A stretch of 64,000 bases of DNA from Thermoascus crustaceus (taxonomy: Eukaryota; Ascomycota; Eurotiomycetes; Eurotiales; Thermoascaceae): positions 4,182,762 to 4,246,761 of the forward strand of contig BCIC01000002.1 of the NCBI GenBank assembly GCA_001599835.1. The letters run 5' to 3'. The notes below the pieces were generated by a model. It had not been told where the DNA came from. It saw only the letters and a program-made list of their open reading frames with translations, and made no database searches. The position numbers were made by a program, and so were the translations under genes. Positions 10,871-23,597 of this stretch are shown here, piece after piece; the first letter of the stretch is position 1; the number at the start of each line of letters is the position of its first letter.

Positions 10871-13105
10871 TTTGCTGCCTATGATCTAAGGCCTGGAATA
10901 GGCCCCTTCCCTGCTGGTCACAAAGTCGAAGATAAATCCTGATTCTTCAGATTAGGATCTGCCAGTACGTACTCGACGTACTAAGACCAGGACAATTGAC
11001 GTGCGTTCGGTATATAGGTATGTGTAAAATTATATGATGAAGCAGATAGCAACAAAATGTGTATAGTCTAGACGATATACTTCGAAAGAGGGTGATTGTT
11101 GCTAAGTAGTAGTAATCAGAAGATTAGCTACGATCGTGTGCGAGGGAGCATGTGCAGATCAGGAGGCGTAGTGAGGCAGAAAGTAGGTTTGGCCTCTGTG
11201 CAGTTCAGCCGCAAATGCCGCTTCAGTATCTTGCAGATGTGCTCCGCCAAGGCAATGATACAAGTCAGCTCAGATATTGCGGAGGCTCAGTACTATTATT
11301 AGCTCAAATCTGAATGATGCAACAATAACGTTAGCACTTGGATGATCTGTAACCAGGCTGTGAGCGATTGTACATATTGTTATAGGATGAAAGGGCCTTT
11401 TTTGCGTATAGTATGGTGGACTGTATAGCTGTGCAGCAAGTAAATGCACTAGGCATATAGCTGCCAGATTATACTGTATTATGGCGCTTGCTTATTCCAA
11501 TATTTGTTGTCGACAGTGAAGACGCTATGAAAAATGTATTGCCATGACTATACTAGTACTCCGCAAAGACCTTGTGTTTCAGGGGCCTTGCCTGCCGCAT
11601 AGACAGACTCTGGTTCTAGCTTTATGCGACCTGAATTTTTTCAAACATTGATCGACCACCAGCCGTTGACGGCGCCAGGCAAGCGTCGGATCCTTGTTCG
11701 TGCGTACTGCATAGTTGACTAAGTACTCGGGTTTCTCAAGGGCATAAGGCCCCCCCGCATAGCCACATTCGCGGTTAGTAGGTGACCCGACACGGCTGAG
11801 GTATGTAAAAGACATGCAGTAAGCTGCAGCGTCAAAGTGTAACTCTGCTAGTGGGCCCAACTAGATGACTTCTATCAATAATCAGTCGAGGACTCAAGGT
11901 GATAAGACGGAAAGGAGTAACACATAGCAGCCAAGGTTTGAAGTTACCCAGGTCCAGCATAGCTCTGCCATCATTTGTCCTTAGACAAGTATACTATTAG
12001 TTGTTTCCTATAATATCGACTACATTTGTCGGGAGTTCTTCAGCCGTCCAGTGTTCGACAAGATTGAGATGGTCTCGAAGCCGGGTTGGACATTTCCTGG
12101 ATGATATCACATTGTGGAATTGCTGCTCCTTGGCGTGGTCTCTTCCGGCCGTTTTTCAACCCTTGCATCCGCCACGTTTCTGATGGCCTTGTATGCGGAA
12201 ATCTTCTGAGCGGATCGTAACGGACATCGCCTGGTGGGTATTCTGTATTTTCCTAATGGCGAGAGGACCACTGATGTCGCAATACGTCTGGCCCTTCCGT
12301 TGGTGAGAGTTAAGGATGCTGGCTGGAGGCTTTGGGATCCTGTCAGAGATAATTACCACCGGTATTAGCAGTCATAGAATGGCATGGCATCTCTTTTTCG
12401 GCTGAGCGGTAATTTTCTTCCACAGATCCGAACTGCGGGGAATCCACACGCCCTAAGCATGAAGAAGGAATGGCACTACTGCGTAGTCATTAAAATGAGG
12501 CGACCAAGTAGCCTTGCCATCCGGGCTGGCTTTGCCCAGGGTCTGTAACCTATCATAGTGTCTGGGTACCCTCCAATAACTTCAAAATCACATGGGTATA
12601 AAATAGCAATCCGCCAAGACAGTAGGTACAGGGGGGGGTACCGAAAGATATCGCGCGGTACTGTAGTCTGGAGTAATAGTAGTATCGCTTAGCGTGCAGA
12701 GTATCGGGTCGAGGAAGCTTGGGGCTCTACAAGCCGACTTGAGTAAGCATGGGACTTTGGCGCCTGTAGCCCTGCAGGAATTTGAGAAAGCCACGGCCTC
12801 CTCCCTGCCAGAAATAGGCCCTAGTTGATGTTTGCTGGTCGCGGACCCTTCAAGTAGAGCAGCTTCTCACCTCTCTTTAGACATAACTGTACGGCACCAT
12901 CCCATATTGTCACTAATGTTCGTGTACCTATCCATGCAGCACATCGTTCTCGGAGGGCTCACTGTCCACTCGTGCATAACAACTCTGGTAACGACAGGCC
13001 CAGCTTCGAGATTAGCGAAACAGGGCACTTCCTTTGTGGTCATTTAATACCCATGTCAATTTTGCGATTCCGTGCAAGGCGTGAATAGCCGGGCTCTCTC
13101 TTGGG
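10871..13105. other. 2.2-kb gene-poor stretch
   Basis: Only short frames lie between the GPI protein and the protease-like gene. A 93-residue minus frame at 11579-11860 starts MGPLAELHFDAAAYCMSF and has no recognisable domain. The stretch may be an eroded gene, but no frame stays open with splice support. Confidence 0.4.
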
Positions 13106-15436
13106 ATGATGGTGCAACGGCAGTTGCTTCCCCTTGTCGATCCGCTGGTGAAGACCATCGTGTGTTCTTGCATTGCAGGACTCTTCTCTTTGACGTGTGT
13201 TGCTACAACGCTGGAGCCTCTTTTAGTACAAGTCAACACCGGTAACGATGGATGGTATGCTTGAATCTTGTTGCAGTCTCGTATGGAGGAATGTTCTTGT
13301 TGGCGTTAACTGACAATCTGCAAACGATAGGCTTGGGATTGACGGGAGCTGGAGCACGTGGGTCTTTCTCCATACTCCATAATGCTTAATCAAGGCGTGA
13401 ACTGTACTCATAAACGTGACAGTTTCAAGATTGAAGTTGGGTCCCCGCCGCAATCGCTATCTGTATTGCCAAACACCGCCGGACAGGAGACGTGGGTTAT
13501 AGGACGCTCTGGATGCGATGGCAGTATGTCCCCATCTCACCCTTCATGAGCTTCGTGCAATCGAATTTTTGTGTCGTTGGCAGAAATACATGGTTTTGTA
13601 AGACGAGAAAAGTGTCAACCGTGTCACTGACACTTCTCTCTACCGTAGCCTTGCGATGTCGTCATAATCGGGGTAACTTATTTCTCGCCAACGAGTCGAG
13701 TACTTGGGAAAACGTCGGAGCTTATGACCTTGGTTTCAATCCGCAGCTCGAAGATTCCGGGCCGGGCTACTATGGATATGACAATATTACGCTGGATGGG
13801 GATGTCGTCGTCCCGGACCAGGTCATAGCTATTGTCAACGACACGCGGTATTGGCTTGGATACATGGGACTTGGTATTAAGGAGACAAATTTCAAGGATG
13901 CAAACAAATTGACCTTGCTTAGCAGCTTGGTCCAGAACCAAAGCTTAATCCCTAGCCATAGCTATGGGTATACTGCAGGGGCTTCGTACCGTGAGTCGTT
14001 GTTCCACACTTGCTGGATCTGTAATTCGTTAATAACAATTTGCAGGTTTGAAAGGGGTACCAGCATCTCTTACACTGGGGGGTGTGGACGAGAATCGCTT
14101 CTACCGAAATAACGCATCCTTTCAGCTTTCGTCTGACAGTCTTCCTGTCGTTTCCCTGAATGCTATAAGGGTCTCTGCAGATCCTTTGTCCACCATAGAT
14201 TCCAAACCTGGCTTCTCAGGTGAACTGACCCTCATTGAAGCCGGCGATCAAAGTCTCTTCACAATTGATTCTTCTACTGCTTTTCTTTGGCTTCCAGAGG
14301 CATCATGTGATGCCTTCAGTAAAGCTCTTGGCTTAACATACAATGACACGCTCCAAGTTTATACCTACGGAACAAACAGTTCTCTACGCGATACACTTAT
14401 TAGCTGGAATTTAACCTTTACCTTCGAAGTGGCGGATCTTCCAGGTTCTTCAAACAATATCAACATCTCCTTGCCATTCTCCGCTTTCGATCACGTACTC
14501 TCATATCCTTTTCCAAATCTGGAGAGCAACTACACTGGCCCCAATTACCCCTACTTTCCTCTACGAAGAGCAGCAAATAACGCACAGTACACGCTTGGCC
14601 GAGTATTCCTTCAGGAAGCCTACTTGACTGTGGATTATGAACGGCGCAACTTCTCTGTTTCACAGGCCAGGTTTGCTTCTGATTCCTCATCGAACGTGAG
14701 TCTAATCGCAATCAGCCGTCCAGAAGATAGCGGTTTACCAGGCCCAGACACGGGCAGTTCTTCTCTTTCTACTGGAGCTAAAGCCGGAATAGGCGTTGGT
14801 GCAGGTGTCGCGCTTATCTTGATTCTAATGCTGATAGCATTTTGGAGGTTGGGAAGAGGAAAGACAGTTAATCTCATTGCCATCAGCACGGACAAATTCC
14901 GTCGGAGCAAAGTATCTCTCAAATCTTGGAAAAGGTCTGCCGTAACTCCAGTGGAACTTCTAGGAGATAAACAACATCCAGCGGAAGCACAAGCTGACTC
15001 GAACAATACCCGATTTGAACTCCCAGTCCCTGCTCCGGTAGAGCTTCCTGGTTCCAAAGTTGAATTCTATGAACTTGACGCTGAAAAACACGGCGACGGA
15101 CACGATATCTCGGCATACGATGCGACCACTCGTGAACTTGTTACTGAGGAATTGCAGCGACGCTCTGGGGACCGAGCTCATACTGATTTAGAGTCAAGAG
15201 AATCTCCCAGTGGTGAAGGCAGTGGACATTTTTTACAGCAGCAAACTGGTCAGCGACAGTTTTTGGGGGAGGGTAGGGTGCTACCACCGAACAGGACTTC
15301 AAGTCGATTCAGCCGCTTTGTGGAGGAAGATATGCGGGACGATGATATTTCAGAAACAGAGCCACCTCGAGCAAGACATAAGACGGCCTCTCCTCACAAA
15401 TCACAACTTTCTCGGAAGTTTAGTTGGGAGAGCTAA
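13106..15436 (+). CDS. Membrane-anchored aspartic-protease-like protein lacking the first catalytic Asp
   Basis: Five exons (13106-13254, 13331-13357, 13423-13523, 13649-13990, 14046-15436) give 669 residues. There is a hydrophobic signal near residues 17-33, then GIDGSWSTFKIEVGSPPQS as in fungal A1-type aspartic proteases. The position of the first DTG reads N76-T-A-G (VLPNTAGQETWVI), so the first catalytic Asp is missing. The second site keeps D281 (FTIDSSTAFLWLP). Conserved blocks SSTW, GYMGLGI, SYGYTAGASYR, LTLGGVDENRF and YTLGRVFLQEAYL are present. A transmembrane helix (about 451-473, GIGVGAGVALILILMLIAFW) is followed by a cytoplasmic tail of about 195 residues rich in Glu, Ser and Arg. 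The start and the 27-nt exon 2 were chosen because they rebuild the Trp-x-Gly-x-Asp-Gly motif in frame. Likely a non-proteolytic surface sensor or binding protein; this is inference. Confidence 0.8.
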
Positions 15437-16201
15437 ACTATTTAATGATTCTCATGCGATCACGGGTGTGATCATGTTGACTTATCGCCCTTGTCTGTCA
15501 TGTGTTTCCGATTTTTTAAGGGATCGATGATTGGTTTTTTGTTCCTTTTATAATGTTTGAATCTGCTTGAATGTAGCTCATACACTTACCTATGTTAACT
15601 GATTTAGTATTCAGTTTCTTTGTTATGCGGTGCTCGTCGATAGACATGGTTCTTCAAAATCAGATTTTAAAATGTCACCAATTATAGGTCTATAATCTCA
15701 GAATAGACCCCTCTATAAATATGCTTCAAGCAAATAACATGTAGCACATGTGTTACTACTTCGCCGGTGTGCTTTCTGTCTGCATAGTGATGACTAAGCA
15801 TCGATCGACGCCGTCCGGGAGCTTCGGGGAGGGCTTGGCACTCGTAACCGCCGGGCTGGGCCTGTCGCGAGCTCTCCTGTCAAGAGACATGAGACTGACT
15901 TCTCTCTCTCTCTTCGCGTCTGGCGAAGGTCGGACCATATTCGGACTTCACCTGCCACTCCTTATTGGAGAACGCTGTCAGCGGAATGACTCCTTCAAGC
16001 AGTGTCGCGCCGCGAGTTCTTTGCTACACCTAACCTTCCCCCGCTACGTATGGATCAGGATTGCCCCTAAGGCGTCCTGGAGCTACAAGCGCGAGCCTCC
16101 GCGTGGGAAACTCTGACTTTCAGTTAACCTTTTCGACCCATACTCCTGGGGAAAACACCTGCTCTCCCTTCGTTACGGTGGAAGGCCAAGTAACTAGGCT
16201 C
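15437..16201. other. Intergenic and 5' leader of the RING gene
   Basis: About 765 bp. The frame of the next gene is open upstream of 16202 back to a TAA at 16031 but has no ATG in it. The rest carries only short frames. Confidence 0.4.
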
Positions 16202-19170
16202 ATGCCCAGTACTTCCGCTGTCGCAGCCTCGTCGGCCGTGATGCAACACCTCAATGTCTCTGCCAACGCCACTGCTTACAGTTCCTGGCTGCCCTCGTCA
16301 CCCCGCGAATTGCTGAAACTTCCACTTAACGCTGTCTACCGGGCGGAGGTCCTGACGTTCGTCACGATACCTAGACACGTCGCGCGGTTTGTTGGTCTAG
16401 ATAACATGGTGAATGGCCTCTGGGAGGGTGCTGCGGTCATAGGAGAGGGGGACGCAGTGGCAGCGGCAGGAGTAGCAAATGCTGCGGCCGAAGGTGCGAC
16501 AGAAGCTGGCGCCAATTATGCTGGATTGAACTTCACAGATATCTTCCACGCCATGAGGAGGTTTAGTGGATTCTTCAGCTATATGACAAGCCGATGGTCC
16601 TTAGCTTGCTTCTCAGTGGTGCGTACCCGGCATTGATACCATCGATGCCTAAATGTCAGATTGTGCTGTCCAATATCGCTAACTATTGCTAGGCTCTGGT
16701 TCTGAACCGGGTCACCATTTACGCATCAACCAGACGGCACCTCAATCTGAGATGGGACAGGCGTCTGGCCCTTCGGATTATTCCTATACTCCTCTTTGCG
16801 TCACAAATCTTAATCCTGCTTCGGGCAATTCGGTGTCAGACTTCTCCAGATTACTCTACATTTCGCTACGGCAAGCCCGGAAAGCGCTTGGCGCTGGACT
16901 ATGCTGGAGAAGGTGGCTTTCTCTATACTTTGAGCTCAACGCTTCTGCCATGGGAGACGGATGAACAGTCTTGCAGCGCAGTGAACATGGCACGGACAGC
17001 AAACGGCTCTGGAATCCCATATGGCTCATTTGCGCTTCTCTGGCCAGTCTTCATGTGTCTGTGCTTGAGTCATTTCGTCGAAACCCTCTCTTGCGCCTTG
17101 CAAGGAAGGACTGTCGTGACGGAAGCTGGGATGTCGATTTTTGAGCATTCCCTGGCGTTCGCTGAGGCTGAGACAATGATAAGTCAGTCCGTCGGCCTGG
17201 GACTGTTTGGTCTGTCCAAGTCGAGCGCCTCAAAAGACGACTCGCCATTGACAGCAGGCGGCTCAGCCTCTCCTATCCACCTCCTCACAAGGGCACAAGT
17301 TCTGGAGCGGATGAACGTTACCCCAGAACTGCTCCTCATCGCCCTCATTTCCTGCTGTAACAGTCTGACTTCGAACCTTCTTGATGTCTTTGGTAAGCAG
17401 GGCCGATATCGCCTTGTTAATACCACCATCTGGGGGCTATGCTTTATGGGTGCAATGGTCTGGGGATTCTTAGACACCACGTCTCTAGGCAGCGAGACTG
17501 GAGTTCTCAAGTTTCCAACCGTCTGCATTGTGGGCTTTGTCCCTCATCTGCTAATTCTCATTGGCATCTTAATATGTCTTTGCATTTACGGCATGGCGTT
17601 AGTTATTACGGCATTTTCTCTGCCATCGGATCTTCCTCAGCCAACATCACTTCGTGAGAGATTTGCTCTCGCCCATGCAAACATGCAAGGAGCAAATCAG
17701 ATCCGGAACGTTCGTCTCAACATGCATGAAGACTTCTATACGACCCTATTGAGAGTGGGATATGCTGCTCTGACTGCTGCCAGTGAAGCAGTATTCTTGA
17801 ATGAGGGAAAGAGCGTAGTTGCTCGAAGAATGACATGGTTGGAGGAAGACAGACTCGCGGAGATTGAGGAATCGAGGAGAAAACAGCCCACCCGCAGAAG
17901 ACGCTGGGTCGAGTCCGCAGACCCACGGTTTGAAGCGGGAGAAGTTTTCAGTTTCGATATTCCTCGAGCTCCCGTTGAGTGGGAGAGTGGGTATGGCCGT
18001 GAGAAGAAGCTCCAGAAACCGAGCAACGGATCACGGCAAATGCAGTCACAATCCAGTCTAGGGGGTGTTGGGGCCTTCCAAGGAGCCACCAGATGTTATC
18101 ATGGTTTCTCTTTTTTCCGAGGGATATTCTTCCTCCTGCTACGATGGTTCGCTTGTGGTTTTATCAAGATATTGGACCGAGTGGGAATCAGCGCGCGGCC
18201 GCAGTGGCTGAACAAGCTAACTGGCGCTGGTAGAAAAGGTGTGCCGGCAAGAAGTAAAGAGCAACCGGCATCTTTGGATTTCTGGATCTTAACTGATGAG
18301 GGTGAGCTGGAATTACCCGAGGATAACGAGTTTGACGTAGAGAAAGAAATGAGGAAGAGAGAAGCCATGAATAAGACCAAGTGGGACGAGGCGGACGAGA
18401 CTCGATTTGAAAATAAACTCTACAACTGGTGGAAGGCTGGCGGTTCGTGGGGCAACCAAGACCACAGCCCAGATTACATCCCTCCTGACGATGACTTCGA
18501 TGATACAACCAGCATCATTTCCACAACGACAGACGATTCTGAATGGGAAGATGAATCAGACGGTCGTCGTACGCCTACTCAGGAAAATCCTTTCCCTGCA
18601 TCCTCTCGGGAAGGGATCGCTGTGGGCGAAACGCTTCTGGACACGGCCTCACTTGCTCGGCTACTTGATCCTCGTGACAAGGAGAGCAAGCATGAAGCGC
18701 GTGTTCTGGCTGCCCACCTTGCTGCGGAAAGAGATGGACGCATCATGACGCGCAGTCGATTCCAACGGCAGATGGAAAGAGATCGAGCCCAGGTTCTGCT
18801 GTCCTCGCGATATTACCGTGATGGCTACTTTCAAACGAACGGAGCACAGTCAAGCAGCGACGAGAAAAGAAGACCTACCCCCGAAGAAGAAGCAGAGATC
18901 CTGGAGAATCTCATCCTATCTCGACGGCAGGAAACCTCGGGTACTCGCAGTGAAGAGCAAACTTCCTGGGAGTCCGGCGCATCGGGGCTTGGACCTGATG
19001 GGCCCCAATGCGTCATCTGTCAGACAAACCCAAGGTCCATTATTACATGGCCTTGCCGCTGCCTCTGTGTTTGCGAGGACTGCAGGGTGAGCCTCGCGAT
19101 GAATAACTTTGGCAGCTGTGTGACATGTCGTCAGGAGGTTGGCGGGTTCGTGCGGTTATGGGTGCCGTAA
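16202..19170 (+). CDS. Multi-pass membrane RING protein, Asi1/Asi3-like ubiquitin ligase
   Basis: Exons 16202-16618 and 16693-19170 give 964 residues. Several hydrophobic segments are visible (RLALRIIPILLFASQILILL, FALLWPVFMCLCLSHFV, LLLIALISCCNSL, GLCFMGAMVWGFL, FVPHLLILIGILICLCIYG). They are followed by a long charged, acidic region and a C-terminal zinc-binding RING at about 911-955 (CVICQTNP, WPCRCLCVCEDCR, CVTCRQEV). The protein ends FVRLWVP. Yeast Asi1/Asi3 are inner-nuclear-membrane E3 ligases that degrade mislocalised membrane proteins and restrain amino-acid-sensing factors. The layout here, many membrane spans plus a C-terminal RING with cysteines in the usual histidine positions, matches them. 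The start is the first ATG in the open frame; an upstream coding exon is possible. Function is inferred from family layout. Confidence 0.8.
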
Positions 19171-21683
19171 GAAGTTTGTAAACTGCTGAAAATAGATGAG
19201 TCCTCTGCAAGTGACAGATGGCAGTGGGACAAAGATTGTATTGTACCTCCGTTCATGTATGCTATATAGCAGATACTGTCTCTGCTTACATTTTTATCAT
19301 TTTTTTCTAAATTATTTTCTTGTGTTATTAGCAAACTGCTGGCTATATAGGTATATATTGGTGGGACATTGTGCAATTGTTTGGGTGTCGGGTGTCATCA
19401 TATCAAAGAGGGCGGTAGCAAGCTTTTTTTCATCTAAAGCGGTCAACTGGGTACACTGCATCTTTGTTTCTTTTTCTTTAAACAGCTACATGTGAGATGT
19501 GTTGAGCTCCTGTAATGACCTGTATTCTTTGTTTCTATAAAAGCGAGCAGAAATCCTAAAACTGGTCCAAAACCACTCACCTCCATCCATCACCCTTGAG
19601 TCTCTGTTGGTGTCACCTTTCCCTCCATTCTCATCTCTTTGATAACCCTATAGCGGGGTCCTCTTCGATTGAACCTTTTCACAAAGAAATCATTTGTATC
19701 TATCTCTTTTATATATAAGCCCCCTTTTCCATACCACTTGTGTTTCTCTCTTTGTTGATCGACTGTTTCACATTGGATCTCCTTCCCTGCGCAACATGGA
19801 TAAGTAACCAAGAGAAATATTATAGCTGAACTTCTCTCACAAAGTCCATGTCGAAATCGATCCAATGACGGCGCCAACGGAAACAGACCACGAGAAGACG
19901 AGTTCTATTGACAAGTCTTCGAGCTATCTTTTAACCATAACGGCGTGCTTGAATATATTTCTTGAAAAAGAAAAAGGGAATGGGTGCTGGTGGAAGAAGT
20001 CATTCCCGGGGTATGAAGGACATCTCCGTGAGACGTTTCGTGACCCAGAAGCAGGGCGTGTGGGATGTGCGGGATGCCCGGCGACTGTACCATACCAGAG
20101 CTACAGCATCCTGATTCCGATCTGGGGGCCCAGTCCCACTGGCATTGAAGCGATGCAATCAGGTCCGTGTTGAACAAGACAAACCCGGGCGGAATTACGT
20201 GCTAGTATGTCGTCGCATACTGGGCTATTATTATTGTGGAAGGGGACGTGCCTTACGATTCAGAATGCTGTGCGATTTCAGGCTCAATATGCAGAGGGAA
20301 CTATATCACCGTCAGCTATGCCGGCGATAAATGAGAAGGATGCGAAAGAGACTTTGGATTTGAGACTGTCTCCACAGGGAAATGAGTTCACGAGTCTTCT
20401 TTTTTATATTCGAGGAGAAGCACCGTATGCACATATTTCTATCAGTCCTCGAAGTCTGACATACAGACTGCAATTATCTACAGACTATATACCCATATGG
20501 TAAATGACAGCTGAACTCGATATGTTTCTCAACACTCGCAATCGCACCAGCTCGTCGATCGGATATTCCACTAAAACGATCAAATATAGCTCATATAGCT
20601 CTGATCAACTTCCTCCATATCGTTCTTAGCAAGGTCTTGGGCTTCAATTGTGGTCGAGCCACATGCTCTGAGAGCTACATTCCGGGCGAGCGCGTATACC
20701 GCAAAAACTGACGGCTAGGACCCTAAGTTACTCTAGACTGCGAAGAGATTGGGGGTAGCAGGCAGAGCGATAGCTAGTTCGTACGACAAGGGTTTGGAAT
20801 GAGAAGTACGTGGAACAGTACGTTTGAAATTATGGCTATCATCTTAGAGGGTGATATACAACTGTCTTACTCTTCGTATACCATTGGAAAATCGGAAATA
20901 TACCGCGAGAGAACCAGATTCCGATTCCCACGCACCCTACTTCGGGAGGGGTACAAGATTTCTGATATCCTGGATCCTTAAGTCTCAAGCTCGGTGTTGA
21001 TACCCATTCTCAGAAAAACGAAATATCAATTAATGGTTGAAAGTGGAGAGAAAATGAGCTATTGGTTTAGTTGGCGTGGTGCTTTAACAGCCATAGCAAC
21101 AGTGGTATTGACAATGAAGGTATTGTCTCCAACAAGTCGCTTTTTACGCAAGCCCTATACAAAGAATCAGGAGCGGTTATCAATGTTTCAGCATGAAAGA
21201 GACTCACAACCCTCCGAACTAGGAAGCGGTTACTATAGCACAGCTGCAAGAGCCTCGATCATCCTGAAACCGAAACTTCTTTATCAGCACTGGGACAACA
21301 ACGTGATCTGGGCTTTCTTTCTCCTCAGCTTAGGTGGCTTTCGAAACCGGAACAATTATTTCACTCGAGCATCTGTCCACTCACCACCCTCCTCATTGTT
21401 TTGTTCGAGTCACATCCATTAACTTCTTGTTTGTCTATAAAGTTCACTTTGTTCGCACCCTTCCACTTCGTAACTTCTGACTTCTCAACGCACATCTCCA
21501 GAACGAATCTCGGGCTTTTCTTCGTCTCACAGCCTTTATTCTGGTTCAACTGTCGAGCCTGCTTGCTTTGCTTTTGTTTGTGTACTCGGGGGAACACAGA
21601 GACAGTATCACGGCGCCTCTTGAGAGATACCGGACCAACCAGACAACTTGATAAGAACAAATACGGTTGAGGAACACAACACT
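19171..21683. other. 2.5-kb region without a supportable gene
   Basis: A 102-residue plus frame at 19865-20173 starts MTAPTETDHEKTSS after a pyrimidine-rich leader. Another at 20207-20503 has no motif. Neither has splice support or a recognisable family. The last 300 bp before 21684 are pyrimidine-rich and look like the leader of the next gene. Confidence 0.35.
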
Positions 21684-23597
21684 ATGGAAGGTGAACATGG
21701 CAGTCAGAGTTCTCAGGCAACCTACCGACCTCCTTCCACACAGCCCTCTGAGGGTGCAGGGGCACACAGTGAAGCTCCTGACTCGGTTCGACAGACTACA
21801 AGCCAGCATGGCAATGAGTCCCAAGGATATGATTCTGAGATCAGGCTTCCGGATAATGATATTCAAGATGAAAATGGTTTAGATAACCAGCTAAGCCTGA
21901 ATAAAACAAATAGCGATACGTCCCACAATGTCCCTGACGGTGATGAGGAGTCTGAGGTCAAAGATTCTGATGCCGAAGAATCTGATCGCCGGGAATTGGA
22001 CGAATATGAATTTGAAAACGAGGAGTCTGATGAAGAAAAATATTACGAAGAGCACTCCGATGAAGAATACTCAGATATTGACGATCCTTGGTGTGATCCC
22101 GAAAGCGACAGTGACAGCGATGGAAACTCACACAGCCCATATTACATTGCTGGTGCCAAATACATAGAATGGTGTGACCCTCTGACGTACCGCTGTCTCC
22201 ACCCCTGGGAGTTGCCACGCTTCGATCAGAACGGAGTACGTCGTACAAGGATCATACCCTTCGATGAGAGTGTGCTGGAGGGTGATGCGGCAGAATTTAT
22301 CTTCGAGATCGAGCCTCGTAATACGCCGTGGATAATCAATCTGTGGGCTGTAGAACGGATCCAGAATTCAAGGGACGAGGATAGCAAGGAAAAGTGCCCG
22401 AATCCACCTGGGAGTTCGCCGTTTGAGAGAGCTTCAGCTGCGATGCCGGCGGTGATGACGATGATGCAGCATTTCAACCAACGCGATGTCAATGCAATTC
22501 GAGAAACTTCCCGGACGATGAGGGGGCTCTGGCCAGCAAGACTCATTGGAAATAGTGTCCGATGTGACATGGTCCGCCCGATGAGCCGCTTCCTTGAGAG
22601 TATCGATGGAGAGCTACGGGCCATGCAGGGGCCCAGACTGCGCTGTTCTGCTGATTCCAAGTCCAACCTCATCATCCTACCTTGTGAAGGGTACAAGTAC
22701 GGGTTGGCAAAACACGGCCCGGACTTCCACATCTGTCAGGAATGTCACGTCAGCACGCTCTTTGACTTGCGGCAGGCACAGCATTATGTCTTCGGCCCTA
22801 ACATGCGTTCCAGGATCTGCGGGACCTACTATGAGGAGATGTTCTTGTATGAGAGAACATGGACAATAGAAAACTGCAAATGTCAGAATGATATCCTAAA
22901 CAGTCGTCTTTGCTGGGACTGCCGGCGGACTCTGATCAGACGAGCCTGGAAGCGGAACGAAATCAGGCGGCATACTCGTTATATACTGAAACGGTTCCCA
23001 CCAGGTAAACTCGATCAAGAAAAACAGAGTACCGTAAATACTTGGCTTCAGGGACCCGAGGCGTGTGCCACATGCCGGACTACCGTGGAGGCCGCGTGGG
23101 CACGAAAGATAGGTGATGAACCAAAGCTAGGGGAGTCAGATGGTGACAATGACAATGAAAGTTGCGAGTACGATGAGATCGAGACTTGTGGGCTCTCGAG
23201 GGAGGAAAGCATGGCCCTGCATGTCGAAGACAGACCAGAAGAGGTTTTTGATGCATTGCAACGGTCACCGCTCAACCGCTATGATTTCGACTACTGGGAC
23301 GAAACTGACAACCCGTTTGAGGATGGCACCTTTCTGGAGCAATTATCCGAGTATCACAGGGACGACAGGCTAGCCAGATTGATGAAGTTCCGCTGTGGTA
23401 CCTGCAACGGGGTGTCTTTCGATTTCGACGAGTTCTTGCGGAGCTGTTACTTTACCGGTGATCCTTACTACGACGATCCAGAAAGTGATCCATCCTTGGT
23501 GGAGGATATGTACGTCTGTCTAGCTTGCTATGGACCTCTGATGAGCAAGATGTGGCCACGGTACCTACGGAGGAAGCAGCAGGAGAACAAATGTTGA
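21684..23597 (+). CDS. Uncharacterised acidic protein with several CxxC pairs
   Basis: Single exon of 637 residues from the first ATG (MEGEHGSQSSQ). The first 150 residues are very acidic and disordered in character (EESDRRELDEYEFENEESDEE), with many Ser/Asp/Glu. The rest looks folded, with aromatic and charged residues and paired cysteines at about 350 (CQEC), 397-412 (CKC, CWDC), 460 (CATC), 570 (CGTC) and 611 (CLAC). These could bind zinc in several small knuckles. No known domain is recognised. No signal peptide or membrane span is seen, so a nuclear or cytoplasmic place is likely. The preceding frame to 21648 starts only with TTG, so ATG 21684 was taken. Confidence 0.75.
   Translation: MEGEHGSQSSQATYRPPSTQPSEGAGAHSEAPDSVRQTTSQHGNESQGYDSEIRLPDNDIQDENGLDNQLSLNKTNSDTSHNVPDGDEESEVKDSDAEESDRRELDEYEFENEESDEEKYYEEHSDEEYSDIDDPWCDPESDSDSDGNSHSPYYIAGAKYIEWCDPLTYRCLHPWELPRFDQNGVRRTRIIPFDESVLEGDAAEFIFEIEPRNTPWIINLWAVERIQNSRDEDSKEKCPNPPGSSPFERASAAMPAVMTMMQHFNQRDVNAIRETSRTMRGLWPARLIGNSVRCDMVRPMSRFLESIDGELRAMQGPRLRCSADSKSNLIILPCEGYKYGLAKHGPDFHICQECHVSTLFDLRQAQHYVFGPNMRSRICGTYYEEMFLYERTWTIENCKCQNDILNSRLCWDCRRTLIRRAWKRNEIRRHTRYILKRFPPGKLDQEKQSTVNTWLQGPEACATCRTTVEAAWARKIGDEPKLGESDGDNDNESCEYDEIETCGLSREESMALHVEDRPEEVFDALQRSPLNRYDFDYWDETDNPFEDGTFLEQLSEYHRDDRLARLMKFRCGTCNGVSFDFDEFLRSCYFTGDPYYDDPESDPSLVEDMYVCLACYGPLMSKMWPRYLRRKQQENKC

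Noticed and set aside
11579..13239. Minus-strand fragments recalling an adenylation domain (VFTSGST at 13135-13155; DTTITPDYSTARYL at about 12690)
   Set aside because: The matches are short, in different frames, and one overlaps exon 1 of the well-supported protease-like gene on the other strand. Chance is more likely than a synthetase relic.
19865..20503. Two adjacent plus-strand frames of about 100 residues
   Set aside because: No shared frame through plausible introns and no family resemblance; kept only as part of the gene-poor region.
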